Source of the DNA: Aquiflexum balticum DSM 16537
GTDB taxonomy: Bacteria > Bacteroidota > Bacteroidia > Cytophagales > Cyclobacteriaceae
NCBI RefSeq assembly: GCF_900176595.1
Contig: NZ_LT838813.1
Location: 744,001 to 808,000, forward strand
Reading direction: 5' to 3'
Length of the DNA: 64,000 bases
Shown: one piece after another, positions 36,179 to 46,255 of the stretch
How the letters are laid out: the number at the start of each line of letters is the position of its first letter
Numbering within the stretch: position 1 is the stretch's first letter
Made by a program: the position numbers and the translations under genes
Notes under the pieces: model-generated
Told to the model about the DNA's origin: nothing
The model's input: the letters and a program-made list of their open reading frames with translations, nothing else
Databases searched by the model: none

Positions 36179-37669
36179 CTACCTCCCCATAAACCTCCTG
36201 ATATCCTCTACCAACTTCTCAAAATCCGGTCTATGATTGTACATCATATGTCCTCCTTCATAGTAAAACATTTCCACTCTATCCAAAGGAATGTCATGAC
36301 GGGCAAAAGTATATTCTGCATCTAGAAATGGCGTAATCAGATCATAATAGCCATTGGCGACCATGACTTTTAAATCCTTGTTTCTTCTCATGGATTCCCC
36401 CAAACCTCGAGCAACATTTACATAAGAAGGTTCCCAACCTGTTCCATCGGGCACAGGTTTCCAGTTCCATTTTCCATAAATCTTATTATTGGAAGTCAAG
36501 TAGGGCCTATCCATTTTTACTTTCAAAGTCCTCGCAAAATAATCCTGCAAAGAGGCGGTATAGGCGGCATCTATGGCATAACTCGAGGCATCCCCCAAAG
36601 TCGGTCTATCTGCGGTCTGATCACCTTCTTCACCCAAATACCTGCCATCCAAGGTCCCAATGGTTTTACCATCTTTTCTTAAAAGTTCCTTTTTAAATCT
36701 AGAGGTCAAAATGCGGTTATCCGACAAAAAGACGTATCCTGGATCCAAACCCAGAAAATAGGCGATTTTTTCTGCGATCCTCTTCTTTTCCTCTGTGGAT
36801 AACTGATTCCCTTTATACAAAGCGGGCAAGTAATCATTATAAGCAAACTCCCTCGCTTCCTGCACAAAATCCTTTAAATCTTTACCCTGTCCGGCTTTAC
36901 CGTGGTACCAAGAAGTAGCTGCCATGGTTGGAAAGTAGGTGAAATAGGAAGCGATATTGTCATGTGCTGAAGTCGAGCCTTGGTAATCCAAAGCCTGTGA
37001 AATCAATATCAATCCATTCAACGCCATAGTCTGTCCGCCACCTTCCAATGCAGCGGTAACTGCTCCTGCCCTCGTGGTACCAAAGCTTTCTCCAACAATA
37101 AATTTGGGTGATTGCCAACGCTGATGTTGAGTTATCCACAATCTCATAAACTGCGCAATGGAGTTGGCATCTTCTTTCAAACCCCAAAAATCTTCAACTT
37201 TACCCCTACCAATTACTTGACTATAACCTGTACCAACAGGGTCTATAAAGACCAAATCCGTGATATCCAACAAAGCCAAATCATTGTTGATAACTTTGAA
37301 CGGGGCCGCGCCATCATCTTCTTTGGCATTAGAATCTACCTGAACCACTCTTGGGCCAAACACTCCCATATGCAACCAAACCGAGGCTGAACCAGGACCA
37401 CCATTGAAGATAAAAGTTACCGGCCTTTTGGAAGCATCAGGTTCCTCTTTAATATAGGCTGTGGACCAAATAGCGGCACTTGGTTCACCCTCGCTGTTCT
37501 TCAGATATGTCTCCCCTGCAATTGCTTTATAGCTGATACCTTTCCCATGAAACGTCCCCTGATGGCTAGTTTCAAAAACCACAGGATCCGGGATAGGTTT
37601 TTCATTATCCTGAGCAAAAACAGAGGTATAACAAACGAAAAGTAAGAGGCTAAAACAGATTGATTTCAT
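36179..37669 (-). CDS. Secreted S10-family serine carboxypeptidase
   Basis: This 496-residue alpha/beta hydrolase has a signal peptide (KSICFSLLLFVCYTSVFAQ). The oxyanion region is TFIFNGGPGSASVWLHMG, the nucleophile serine is in FIVGESFGTTRAG, the acid in MVANGYYDLITPFLDAEY and the histidine in YYEGGHMMYNHRPD. S10 peptidases take residues from peptide C-termini. Bacterial periplasmic or exported forms like this are common in Bacteroidota. Single gene. Confidence 0.9.
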   Translation of the reverse strand: MKSICFSLLLFVCYTSVFAQDNEKPIPDPVVFETSHQGTFHGKGISYKAIAGETYLKNSEGEPSAAIWSTAYIKEEPDASKRPVTFIFNGGPGSASVWLHMGVFGPRVVQVDSNAKEDDGAAPFKVINNDLALLDITDLVFIDPVGTGYSQVIGRGKVEDFWGLKEDANSIAQFMRLWITQHQRWQSPKFIVGESFGTTRAGAVTAALEGGGQTMALNGLILISQALDYQGSTSAHDNIASYFTYFPTMAATSWYHGKAGQGKDLKDFVQEAREFAYNDYLPALYKGNQLSTEEKKRIAEKIAYFLGLDPGYVFLSDNRILTSRFKKELLRKDGKTIGTLDGRYLGEEGDQTADRPTLGDASSYAIDAAYTASLQDYFARTLKVKMDRPYLTSNNKIYGKWNWKPVPDGTGWEPSYVNVARGLGESMRRNKDLKVMVANGYYDLITPFLDAEYTFARHDIPLDRVEMFYYEGGHMMYNHRPDFEKLVEDIRRFMGR

Positions 37670-37886
37670 GATGCTTATTTTTTACAACTTAAATTTAAAC
37701 TTAACAAACTTGGTCCTTTAAAATTATTCCATCGTGCTTGAATCACAAGAAATTTTCGGAACCGCATAAGAAACAAAAATGAACAAAAGAAATTGATAAA
37801 CTATTGTCTTCTTTTGTGGTTCATAAATCAATTCCGAAAATGGCCCAATTTCTTTTGGATTTATAATAAATGTTGATTTCGTAAAG

Positions 37887-39338
37887 TTACAATATCTCCG
37901 CCTCTGCCTCAATTTCCACCAAATAACCTTCCCCCACCAATTTTGCCTCAACCAAAGTATTGGCAGGTTGAATGTGGGCAAAGCGCTGTCCGTGTGCACG
38001 GGCCACAGGTTCCCAATCCTTGATGTTGTTAACAAATATTCTGGTCCTGATTACATCCTCCATTTTTCCTCCCAAAGAAATAATAGCTGCCTCAATTTTA
38101 TCGAACACAAAATGAGCTTGGGCAGCAGCATCAGCTCCTCCGATAATTTTGTAACCATGGGTTGCGGTGGTCCCGGATACAGAAATCCGGTTTCCTCTTC
38201 TTGTTGCCCGACTGTAACCGGCCATACCTTCCCAAACTGTTCCGCTGAAAACCTCTTTGCTTCCATTGGCACCATTTATTACCTCATAGGGTTTTGGAAA
38301 TCCATCCAAGTGATGACTCAGATCTCCTGATGCTGTCAAAAAAGGAGGCTTCCTGTATTCATCACCACAGTCTCCGGGAACTGGAAATAATTGTGATTGT
38401 GCATTGTGGATAACTGACTTATCCACATCGTCCAATTCAAATGAAAACAATCGCTTAGTGTCCTCAATATGAATACTTTGACCCAACCTTGCACCGATGA
38501 TTACACCCCCCACATATTCCTGGTCTATGATGTACTTGGTAGCCACATTGGCAATGGACACCTGATGCTTTTTTGCCACTTTATCCACATTTTCCAATAG
38601 GTCTTGAAACTTCTCCCAACCTCCGGCAACATCAATAAATCTTTTGTACTTCATCTGCGACCAGGTAGCACCACTTTCACTAGAAGGTTGTATTCTTCCC
38701 AACCATTTATCGGATAAAAACCCGCCTGCCAAAGTACCGAAAGCCAAAATCTTCACCCCATATTCTTTACAGACTTGCGCCATTTCTCCTGATGCCCTTT
38801 GATCGATCAAAGAATGGGAAACCTGATTCGAAACTACCGGAATGCCACTTGCACAAATAATTCTGAGATGTGCAGCATCAAAGTTTGTCAGCCCAATTTG
38901 TTTGATCAATCCTTCTTCTTTCAATTCAGAAAGCCAAAAAAGCTGATCTAACCAAGTAGCGTCGGGATATGACCAGGCATGAAACTGCAACAAATCAATT
39001 TTTTCAACCTGAAGTTTATCCAAGGATAATTGAATGGCCTTTCGGGTTTCTTCCTTACTGGATTTTCCTGGTTTTGGTACCCATTTGGTCAGTAGCTGTG
39101 CTTTTTTGCCTAAAGGATGACGGTTGTAAAAATTGCCTGCTATGATTTCCGCCGATCCATAATGGTCTGCCATATCAAAAGTAGTCAATCCGGCTTCCAC
39201 ATATGGCGCCATCTCCAGAGAAGCAATATTCGGGTCAAGTATATTCCCATCTTTCTCCATATCCGCAATCTGCCAAAGGCCGGTCAGGACTTTGGAAATC
39301 TTAAGATCGGGGGCTAGTTCAGTGTATAAATTTGTCAT
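37887..39338 (-). CDS. Aldo/keto reductase fused to a RidA-like domain
   Basis: The start at ATG 39338 gives 483 residues. Residues 1-320 form an aldo/keto reductase barrel: TGLWQIADM, TFDMADHYGSAE with the catalytic Asp and Tyr, IDLLQFHAW and QVSHSLIDQRA. Residues from about 345 are a RidA/YjgF/UK114 domain (RISVSGTTATHG, IIGGADAAAQAHFVFDKIEAAI, RTRIFVNNIKDWEPVARAHGQRF). The RidA catalytic arginine, in PARSxVEV of canonical enzymes, is asparagine here (PANTLVEA), so imine deaminase activity is doubtful. The gene starts 10 bp after the permease gene and is probably co-transcribed with it. Confidence 0.87.
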   Translation of the reverse strand: MTNLYTELAPDLKISKVLTGLWQIADMEKDGNILDPNIASLEMAPYVEAGLTTFDMADHYGSAEIIAGNFYNRHPLGKKAQLLTKWVPKPGKSSKEETRKAIQLSLDKLQVEKIDLLQFHAWSYPDATWLDQLFWLSELKEEGLIKQIGLTNFDAAHLRIICASGIPVVSNQVSHSLIDQRASGEMAQVCKEYGVKILAFGTLAGGFLSDKWLGRIQPSSESGATWSQMKYKRFIDVAGGWEKFQDLLENVDKVAKKHQVSIANVATKYIIDQEYVGGVIIGARLGQSIHIEDTKRLFSFELDDVDKSVIHNAQSQLFPVPGDCGDEYRKPPFLTASGDLSHHLDGFPKPYEVINGANGSKEVFSGTVWEGMAGYSRATRRGNRISVSGTTATHGYKIIGGADAAAQAHFVFDKIEAAIISLGGKMEDVIRTRIFVNNIKDWEPVARAHGQRFAHIQPANTLVEAKLVGEGYLVEIEAEAEIL

Positions 39339-39348
39339 AAATCTTTTG

Positions 39349-40821
39349 TCAAGGCAATCTGGAAAAAAGAGATCTGACATCAACCCCTTTTTTCTTCATT
39401 TGGGTAAATTTAAAATAGAATATCATGGATGCAATAGCCATCACGATCAACCAAATCGGAGTGGAGTGAAAATACCAAGCGGCTGCTTCGGAATTCAGGT
39501 CTTTCCAGGTGTGGATAACTAGGAAAAAGGTTAAAATAAGTGTTCCAAGCCACCCAATAGTTTTTCTTAATGCCAGATTTTTTACCAAGGTGATTTTGCT
39601 GGATAGGCTTGGGTTGATTTTATCTATGCTCAACAAAGTTATACACATCAGCAAGAAGTTGACCATCATGGAAGTCACCATGATATCTATTCCCAAAAAG
39701 AAATCTCCGGCAAAATGACTGCCCAAAATCCCGACACTTGCCATGGCACCACTCAGTATAATTGCCAAATATGGAGTATGAAAAGAAGGATGGATTTTAG
39801 TGATTGCTTTTGGAAAAATGCCGTCTTCAGCCCAGGCAAACATCAACCTCGAGACAGAGAGTAACATGGCAGGCAAATCATTGATCAGGGCTATGGCTGC
39901 CCCTGCAATAATCGCTACTGTCAATCCGGGCGGAAGTAGGTAACTCATCATTCCCGGAGCAGTGATGTCTTTTTGAAGCGATTCCTCTGCCACAAAACTC
40001 CAAGGAACAGCATGGTAAACCGCCCCTGTAAACAACATATAATATCCGCCCACTATCAAGATGGTCAAACCTATGGCCAAGGGGATTTTCTTAGTAGGAT
40101 TTTTCGCCTCTCCACCAGCTTGGGCAATACTGTCAAAACCGATGAAACTTGCAAAAAGAATGGCTGAAGCTGAAAGGAAGTTGGGGAGTTGGAAGTCGGA
40201 AGTTGGAAAGTTTGAAACTATAGAGCCTTCTCCTTCCAAAATGGCTGAAAAGAAATCTTCATGCGTAAAACTGAATCCTGCTACAATCACTATCCCACCG
40301 AGCAAAAACATCAGGATCATCAAAGGTATTACCGTCTTTTCATACAATTTTGCTCCCCTGATATTGACATAAACAAAAATCCAAACCAATAATAGCGCAA
40401 GACTTACCCGCACAAGGCCTGAATCCAAGATTAAAGCAAGGCCTTCAAAAGAAAGTGCCGTTGCAATATCCCTGAAAAACGGAATCGTTACATAAGCTAC
40501 CACCCCTATGACGATAGACAAGCCAAACCATTGGGAAAAACTGGCCACAAAACCCAAATAAGGATTTAATCCCCTGCTGGCGTAAATGTAGCTTCCACCT
40601 GCCCGAGGCATGGCTGTAGCTAAAATCGCATAGGCCATAGCCGCCAACAAAGCCGGAATGGCAGCAAAAATAAATGCATACAAAACATAGGGGCCAATTC
40701 CCGGAACATGTCTTTGGATCATAAAAGGAACCACGTTGATCGATGCTCCAAGCATGGAACAGACCCCTGTAGCTACCAGGCCCATCAATCCCAATTGTCG
40801 GGTAAGTGTGGGGTTGCTCAT
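39349..40821 (-). CDS. APC-superfamily amino-acid permease
   Basis: This 490-residue protein with about 12 helices has the APC start LGLMGLVATGVCSMLGASINVVPFM (helix 1 with a small-residue unwound segment) and RAGGSYIYASRGLNPYLGFVASFSQWFG. It should import amino acids or amines by proton or sodium coupling. The AKR-RidA gene follows 10 bp downstream, so substrate and reductase may be connected. That is inference only. Confidence 0.87.
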   Translation of the reverse strand: MSNPTLTRQLGLMGLVATGVCSMLGASINVVPFMIQRHVPGIGPYVLYAFIFAAIPALLAAMAYAILATAMPRAGGSYIYASRGLNPYLGFVASFSQWFGLSIVIGVVAYVTIPFFRDIATALSFEGLALILDSGLVRVSLALLLVWIFVYVNIRGAKLYEKTVIPLMILMFLLGGIVIVAGFSFTHEDFFSAILEGEGSIVSNFPTSDFQLPNFLSASAILFASFIGFDSIAQAGGEAKNPTKKIPLAIGLTILIVGGYYMLFTGAVYHAVPWSFVAEESLQKDITAPGMMSYLLPPGLTVAIIAGAAIALINDLPAMLLSVSRLMFAWAEDGIFPKAITKIHPSFHTPYLAIILSGAMASVGILGSHFAGDFFLGIDIMVTSMMVNFLLMCITLLSIDKINPSLSSKITLVKNLALRKTIGWLGTLILTFFLVIHTWKDLNSEAAAWYFHSTPIWLIVMAIASMIFYFKFTQMKKKGVDVRSLFSRLP

Positions 40822-40987
40822 GCAAAATAGTGTTTACTCATTGCAGCAAAATCCAACTATTTTCTTTAAAATCAAATAGAAATAGACGGTTGGGTTTTAT
40901 TTTTTTAATTTCATTTCCACCGATCAAATTTATTCATGGGCAAGATTAGAATTCGTAATTTAGAGGAAAAAATAAGTATTCTTAAAG

Positions 40988-41656
40988 ATGAGGATTTTGG
41001 TAATTGAGGATGAGCCGGGAATTTCAGGGTTTCTAAAACTGGGGTTGGAAGAAGAATCCTACGCGGTAGATGTGGCAGAAGAAGGGAAAAAAGGGCTCTA
41101 TATGGCTTTGACTGGTGAATATGATTTATTGTTGATTGATTGGATGCTTCCCGGAATGAGCGGTATTGAGATTACAAGAAATTTCAGGAAGGAATTTCCT
41201 CATACCCCTGTTATATTTTTGACTGCTAAGGATACTCCTGAGGAGGTTGTCTTCGCACTACAGCAAGGAGCAAATGACTTCATTAGAAAACCTTTCAACT
41301 TTGAAGAACTTCTAGCTAGAATACAAGTTCAGTTACGTCCTAAAACAGGTGAACAATCTATTTTCAAATTAGGTCCAATTACCTTGTACACCGATAATCA
41401 CAGCATTGAGAAAGATGGCAAAGAAATCACACTCACCCAAAAGGAGTTTGCCTTATTGGAATACCTCATCCGAAACAAAGGCAAAGTCTGCAGAAGAAGC
41501 AGGATTATAGAGAGTGTTTGGGACATGCATTTTGATTATGACACGGGAGTAATTGACGTTTTTATCAATTCCCTAAGAAAAAAACTTGGTTTCACTAAAG
41601 ATGATAACTTTATTCAAACCATCAGAGGAATAGGGTATATGGCCAAAGAAGAATGA
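40988..41656 (+). CDS. OmpR-family response regulator (CusR/CzcR-like)
   Basis: This 222-residue protein has a receiver domain (ILVIEDEP acidic pocket, phospho-acceptor Asp51 in LLLIDWMLPGM, Lys in FIRKPF) and a winged-helix output domain (ITLTQKEFALLEYLIRNKGKVCRR, DVFINSLRKKLG). It overlaps the kinase gene by 4 bp. Its likely target is the array of 7-bp direct repeats at 43039-43078 in front of the efflux pump, given that OmpR-type regulators bind such repeats at 11-bp spacing. Confidence 0.93.
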   Translation: MRILVIEDEPGISGFLKLGLEEESYAVDVAEEGKKGLYMALTGEYDLLLIDWMLPGMSGIEITRNFRKEFPHTPVIFLTAKDTPEEVVFALQQGANDFIRKPFNFEELLARIQVQLRPKTGEQSIFKLGPITLYTDNHSIEKDGKEITLTQKEFALLEYLIRNKGKVCRRSRIIESVWDMHFDYDTGVIDVFINSLRKKLGFTKDDNFIQTIRGIGYMAKEE

Positions 41657-43044
41657 AACTGAATTATAAAAACCGGATATCCCTTAGACTCATCATAGCA
41701 TCTGCCCTGATTGTGGCACTTTCATTTTTCATTATCTATGAAGTCGCACATTGGACCATTTTATTTAATATTGATCAAAGACTTTCAGAGGAACTGAAGG
41801 AGCATGAAGGTCAGATTTCCATCATTGACGGTGAAGTACGGTTTGTCCACAAAGGTGAATGGGAAGAAAGAGAACACAGAGAAATTCAATTCAATCCGAT
41901 CTATATCGAAATCGTAGATAAGAAAGGGAATTCATTGGACAAATCCCCCAATCTGGGGGAGGTAAACTTGCTTTTTAGACCGGATTATTCGGATCCAAAC
42001 AAAGGGTTTAATTTGTCTTTAAAACAAGGGGAAGTTAGACAAATGCAGATTGCGCTAAATAATGGTGATCAGGGAGTAGGATATTTGATGATAGCAACAT
42101 CCTTTAGTAACCAAAGTCTTCTTTTGAATAACCTGAAAAAAATATTATTTCTTCTTTTTCCATTAATCCTCTTTTCTCTATATCTCACTTTACGGTACCT
42201 GGCAGGAAAAAGCATTGAGCCTGTATTGTATATCACCGAAAAAGCAAAGGAGATAACAACCAAAAATATCAACGAACGGATTCAATTGCCCAAGCATCAG
42301 GATGAAATCAAAGATCTGTCAATGGCCATCAATGACCTTTTGGACAGGCTCGAAAAAGCAATGGAGCGGGAAAAACAGTTTACTTCAGATGCTTCACATG
42401 AACTCAGAACGCCCCTTTCTGTACTTAAAGGCAACTTTGAAGTTTTGATCAGAAAATCCAGAGAGCCCCAAGAGTATGTCTCAAAAATCACTTCGGGTTT
42501 GAAAACAATCGACCACTTAAACAGTGTTTTGGATCAGCTTCTTTCCCTTGCAAGACTACAAACTGAAAGTATTGACCTGCATGAAGTAGATTTGATCTAT
42601 TTGGTGGAAGAAATAGTAGGGAGTGTCAAAGAACATCAAAATTTCAGGAACATTTCCATTGAAAACCAATTGGATCAACCTGTTTATGTTTTATCCAATG
42701 AAAATGCACTTTCCATGGTCTTTCAAAATCTTCTTGAAAATTCCTTGAAATATTCTCAAAATGACTCAGATGTTCAGATTCGAATAAAAAAATCACCTTC
42801 AGGAGTCGATGTGGACATTTGTGATCATGGAATAGGAATAGAACCTGAACATATAACAAAGATATTCAATCCGTTTTTTAGAGGAGACAGTTCCATATTG
42901 GGCCGGATCAAAGGCGCGGGATTGGGTTTGTCCATTGTGAAGAGGCTTTGTGATGACCTCAAAATTCAAATTGAGGTGAAAAGTGAAAAAGATAACGGCA
43001 CCATTTTTACATTAAAATTTGATGAATCCCTGATCCAATCTTAA
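41653..43044 (+). CDS. Sensor histidine kinase
   Basis: This 463-residue kinase has a first helix near residues 13-32, a periplasmic sensor of about 130 residues, a second helix near residues 163-182 and a HAMP region. The HisKA domain is FTSDASHELRTPLS (phospho-acceptor His249), followed by HATPase motifs: MVFQNLLENSLKYS, DHGIGIEPEHI and GAGLGLSIVKRL. It overlaps the regulator gene by 4 bp. Placement before a heavy-metal efflux operon makes metal sensing likely. The sensor domain shows no histidine- or methionine-rich motif that would name the metal. Confidence 0.92.
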   Translation: MKLNYKNRISLRLIIASALIVALSFFIIYEVAHWTILFNIDQRLSEELKEHEGQISIIDGEVRFVHKGEWEEREHREIQFNPIYIEIVDKKGNSLDKSPNLGEVNLLFRPDYSDPNKGFNLSLKQGEVRQMQIALNNGDQGVGYLMIATSFSNQSLLLNNLKKILFLLFPLILFSLYLTLRYLAGKSIEPVLYITEKAKEITTKNINERIQLPKHQDEIKDLSMAINDLLDRLEKAMEREKQFTSDASHELRTPLSVLKGNFEVLIRKSREPQEYVSKITSGLKTIDHLNSVLDQLLSLARLQTESIDLHEVDLIYLVEEIVGSVKEHQNFRNISIENQLDQPVYVLSNENALSMVFQNLLENSLKYSQNDSDVQIRIKKSPSGVDVDICDHGIGIEPEHITKIFNPFFRGDSSILGRIKGAGLGLSIVKRLCDDLKIQIEVKSEKDNGTIFTLKFDESLIQS

Positions 43045-43078
43045 GCAAATCTTAAGAATTCCTTAAGTCTGTTCTAAG
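43039..43078 (+). promoter_or_regulatory. Four 7-bp direct repeats at 11-bp spacing, likely response-regulator operator
   Basis: TCTTAAG (43039), TCTTAAG (43050), CCTTAAG (43061) and TTCTAAG (43072) follow each other every 11 bp. This is the geometry of PhoB/OmpR boxes, where two regulator subunits bind side by side on one face of the helix. The array overlaps the kinase stop codon and lies 40-80 bp before the pump ATG, so it most likely controls the efflux genes. Confidence 0.7.
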
Positions 43079-43117
43079 GTACCTTGTAGAACTTTGTTCT
43101 ATCAAACCTGAGGTGCC

Positions 43118-46100
43118 ATGTTAGACAAAATCATCCGTTGGAGTGTAGGAAACAAAATTATTGTTTTTCTTTTTGTCCTTGGACTCATTGGCTTCGGTTC
43201 ATATTCGCTTTCGCAGATACCCATTGGGGCAGTTCCTGATGTAACCAACAATCAGGTACAGGTGATCACCACTTCAAGAAATCTTTCTACCGAAGATGTG
43301 GAAAAATACCTGACCTACCCTATTGAGTTGGAAATGGTCAACCTGCCCGGAGTAAAAGAAATCCGTTCAGTCTCCAAATTCGGACTTTCTGTTGTCACAA
43401 TAGTTTTTGAAGATAACATGGGTACTTATCTCCCCCGGCAATTGATCGCTGAAAAAATCAAAACTGCTGAGGAAAATATCCCTACAGGTTTTGGTCAACC
43501 ATTTATGGGGCCTATCTCCACCGGTCTTGGAGAGATATTTCAATACATCATTGATGTCAAACCCGGCTTCGAGGATCGTTATACTTTGACCGATCTGAGG
43601 ACAATTCAGGATTGGGTAGTCAAAAGGCAGCTTTCAGGGATTTCAGGCGTGGTGGAAGTCAATACCTGGGGCGGATTTCTAAAGCAATATGAAGTGGCGG
43701 TCAGTCCGGAAAGACTGAAAGCCATGAATATCGACCTTCTTCAGGTTTTCAAAGCACTTCAAGAAAACAATGCCATTGCAGGCGGTGGGTATATTGAAAA
43801 AACCAATGAATCTTTTTTTATCCGAGCCGAAGGACAGGTCAAAACCCTGGAAGAAATCGGCCTTATTGTAGTGGATAACCGCAATGGTATGCCCATCTAT
43901 GTAAGAGATCTGGCAAAAGTGGGATTTGGACATGCCAACCGATTCGGGGCCATTACGGCAAACGGTCAAGGTGAAAAAGTCCTTGGCCAGGTCATGATGC
44001 TCAAAGATGCTGATTCAAAAGCAACCATAGATCGGGTAAAGGCAAAACTTGAGCAGATTACCCCTACTCTTCCCGAGGGAATAATTGTCAATGGCTTTTT
44101 GGATAGAAGTGAACTGATTGGAAAAACAACTTTCACCATAGCCGAGAACTTGATTTTGGGCTGTTTGATCGTTGTTTTTGTTGTTGTTCTGCTTCTGGGA
44201 AATTTAAGGTCAGGATTGGTGGTTTCATCCGTCATCCCGCTAAGTTTGCTCTTTGCGCTTTCCATGATGTACATTTTTGGGGTAGATGCCAATTTGATGA
44301 GTTTAGGCGCAATTGACTTTGGGATTATCATTGATGGCGCAGTTATCATTGTAGAGTTCATTGCATTTCAGTTGACTGCAAAATATGGTCTGTTGCTTGG
44401 TCTTTCAAAATCAGAGGTAAAGATCCAAAAAGACAAAATCGCCATTGAAAGCGCTTCCAAAATGATGCACTCGGCTGTATTTGGTCAGATCATCATCATC
44501 ATCGTTTTCATCCCTATCCTTTCTCTTTCAGGTGTGGAAGGAAAAATGTTTGGCCCTATGGCCAAAGTATTCAGTTTTGCTCTCATAGGAACAATGATTT
44601 TAGGGCTTACTTATGTACCGGTTGTTTCTTCCCTTTTTCTCAAAGCCACTGATCCAAAAAAGAGAACAATCAGCAATAGATTAATTGACTGGATCAACAG
44701 CCTTTACCAACCCACCATTAGCTGGGCATTGGAAAGAAAAAAGACCGTTCTCAGCCTTGCTGCAGTCTTATTGATTGTCTCTTTTGGAATATTCTCCAGG
44801 ATGGGAGCAGAATTCATCCCCACCTTGGATGAAGGCGATTTCGTCATACAACCTGTACTTAAAACCGGTACCACCTTAAGCAATACCATTGAAATTACGA
44901 CTGAAATTGAAAAAATACTTCTTGAATTCCCTGAAGTGGATCAGGTAGTCAGCCGGATAGGAGCTGCTGAAATCCCTACCGACCCCATGTCCATGGAAGA
45001 AAGTGACATCATTGTAACCTTAAAACCACATAAAGATTGGACGACTGCCTCTACAAAGGATGAATTGGCAGATGCATTCAAAGAATCTCTTTCTGTTATA
45101 GCGGGATTGGAATTTGAGTTTACACAGCCTATCGAAATGAGATTTAATGAGTTGATCACAGGGGTTAGGGCTGATTTGGCCATCAAAGTATTTGGTGAAG
45201 ACCTGACTGTTCTTAATCAGAAAGCCCAGGAAATCGAAGCTGCAATCAGAGGCGTAGAGGGTGCTGCTGACATCATAGTAGAAAAAACAGCCGGATTGCC
45301 CCAGATGAAAATCCGCTATGATCGGGAGAAGATTGCCAAGTATGGCATCAACATCAGCACCTTGAATGACATTGTTACTATGGGATTTGCAGGTAAATCT
45401 GCGGGTACAGTTTTCGAAGGAGAAAAGCAATTTGATTTGGTCACCAGGTTTCCCAACGAATTCAGAAAGGACCTGGATAATATCCGACAAGCCTCCGTAA
45501 ACCTTCCGAATGGCAGTTTCTTACCTTTAACTGAATTCGCAGAGATTTACCTTGACAAGGGGCCTGCCAAAATTTCAAGGGATGATACCAAAAGAAGAGT
45601 TGTCATCGGCGTCAATGTAAGAAACAGGGATTTGCAATCCGTTGTAAAGGATATTCAGGCTATCATTCAATCCGAAATAAAGCTTCCTGAAGGCTATTAC
45701 GTGGATTATGGCGGTCAATTCGAAAACCTCAATATGGCAAAAGCCAGGTTGATTGTAGCTGTACCGATTGCATTGGCCTTAATCTTCTTGCTATTGTTTT
45801 TTGCTCTCTCTTCAATTAAAGAAGCCCTGATGATTTATACAGCCATTCCTTTTTCAGCTGTGGGCGGAATCTTACTGCTTTACTTCCGGGGAATGCCATT
45901 CAGTATATCTGCCGGGGTGGGCTTTATTGCCTTGTTCGGAATCGCAGTACTGAATGGAATTGTGCTCATAGAGCATTTCAAAGAACTACAGAAAGAACAT
46001 TCCGGTGACCTGAAATCCCTGATTCTCAGGGGAACGAAAGAAAGACTTCGGCCTGTATTGCTGACAGCTGCAGCTGCGGCAATGGGATTTTTGCCTATGG

Positions 46101-46255
46101 CAATATCTACCTCTGCAGGTGCGGAGGTGCAAAGACCTTTAGCTACAGTGGTCGTAGGGGGTTTGATTTCTGCCACTTTACTGACCATGGTAGTACTCCC
46201 TATATTGTACACGATGTTTCATTCCAAAAAAGACAGCCATGAATCTCACTCATAA
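43118..46255 (+). CDS. RND heavy-metal efflux pump (CzcA/CusA family)
   Basis: This 1045-residue RND transporter has two sets of six helices and two large periplasmic loops. The heavy-metal family motif in helix 4 is AIDFGIIIDGAVIIVE. The central QRIGAA-type segment is VSRIGAAEIPTDPMSMEESD, and later helices contain FGIAVLNGIVLIEHF. The DFGxxxDGAxxxVE pattern favours the divalent-cation (CzcA-like) branch over the monovalent Cu/Ag branch. The TolC gene overlaps its end by 17 bp, and with the adaptor it makes a tripartite pump across the envelope. Confidence 0.92.
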   Translation: MLDKIIRWSVGNKIIVFLFVLGLIGFGSYSLSQIPIGAVPDVTNNQVQVITTSRNLSTEDVEKYLTYPIELEMVNLPGVKEIRSVSKFGLSVVTIVFEDNMGTYLPRQLIAEKIKTAEENIPTGFGQPFMGPISTGLGEIFQYIIDVKPGFEDRYTLTDLRTIQDWVVKRQLSGISGVVEVNTWGGFLKQYEVAVSPERLKAMNIDLLQVFKALQENNAIAGGGYIEKTNESFFIRAEGQVKTLEEIGLIVVDNRNGMPIYVRDLAKVGFGHANRFGAITANGQGEKVLGQVMMLKDADSKATIDRVKAKLEQITPTLPEGIIVNGFLDRSELIGKTTFTIAENLILGCLIVVFVVVLLLGNLRSGLVVSSVIPLSLLFALSMMYIFGVDANLMSLGAIDFGIIIDGAVIIVEFIAFQLTAKYGLLLGLSKSEVKIQKDKIAIESASKMMHSAVFGQIIIIIVFIPILSLSGVEGKMFGPMAKVFSFALIGTMILGLTYVPVVSSLFLKATDPKKRTISNRLIDWINSLYQPTISWALERKKTVLSLAAVLLIVSFGIFSRMGAEFIPTLDEGDFVIQPVLKTGTTLSNTIEITTEIEKILLEFPEVDQVVSRIGAAEIPTDPMSMEESDIIVTLKPHKDWTTASTKDELADAFKESLSVIAGLEFEFTQPIEMRFNELITGVRADLAIKVFGEDLTVLNQKAQEIEAAIRGVEGAADIIVEKTAGLPQMKIRYDREKIAKYGINISTLNDIVTMGFAGKSAGTVFEGEKQFDLVTRFPNEFRKDLDNIRQASVNLPNGSFLPLTEFAEIYLDKGPAKISRDDTKRRVVIGVNVRNRDLQSVVKDIQAIIQSEIKLPEGYYVDYGGQFENLNMAKARLIVAVPIALALIFLLLFFALSSIKEALMIYTAIPFSAVGGILLLYFRGMPFSISAGVGFIALFGIAVLNGIVLIEHFKELQKEHSGDLKSLILRGTKERLRPVLLTAAAAAMGFLPMAISTSAGAEVQRPLATVVVGGLISATLLTMVVLPILYTMFHSKKDSHESHS

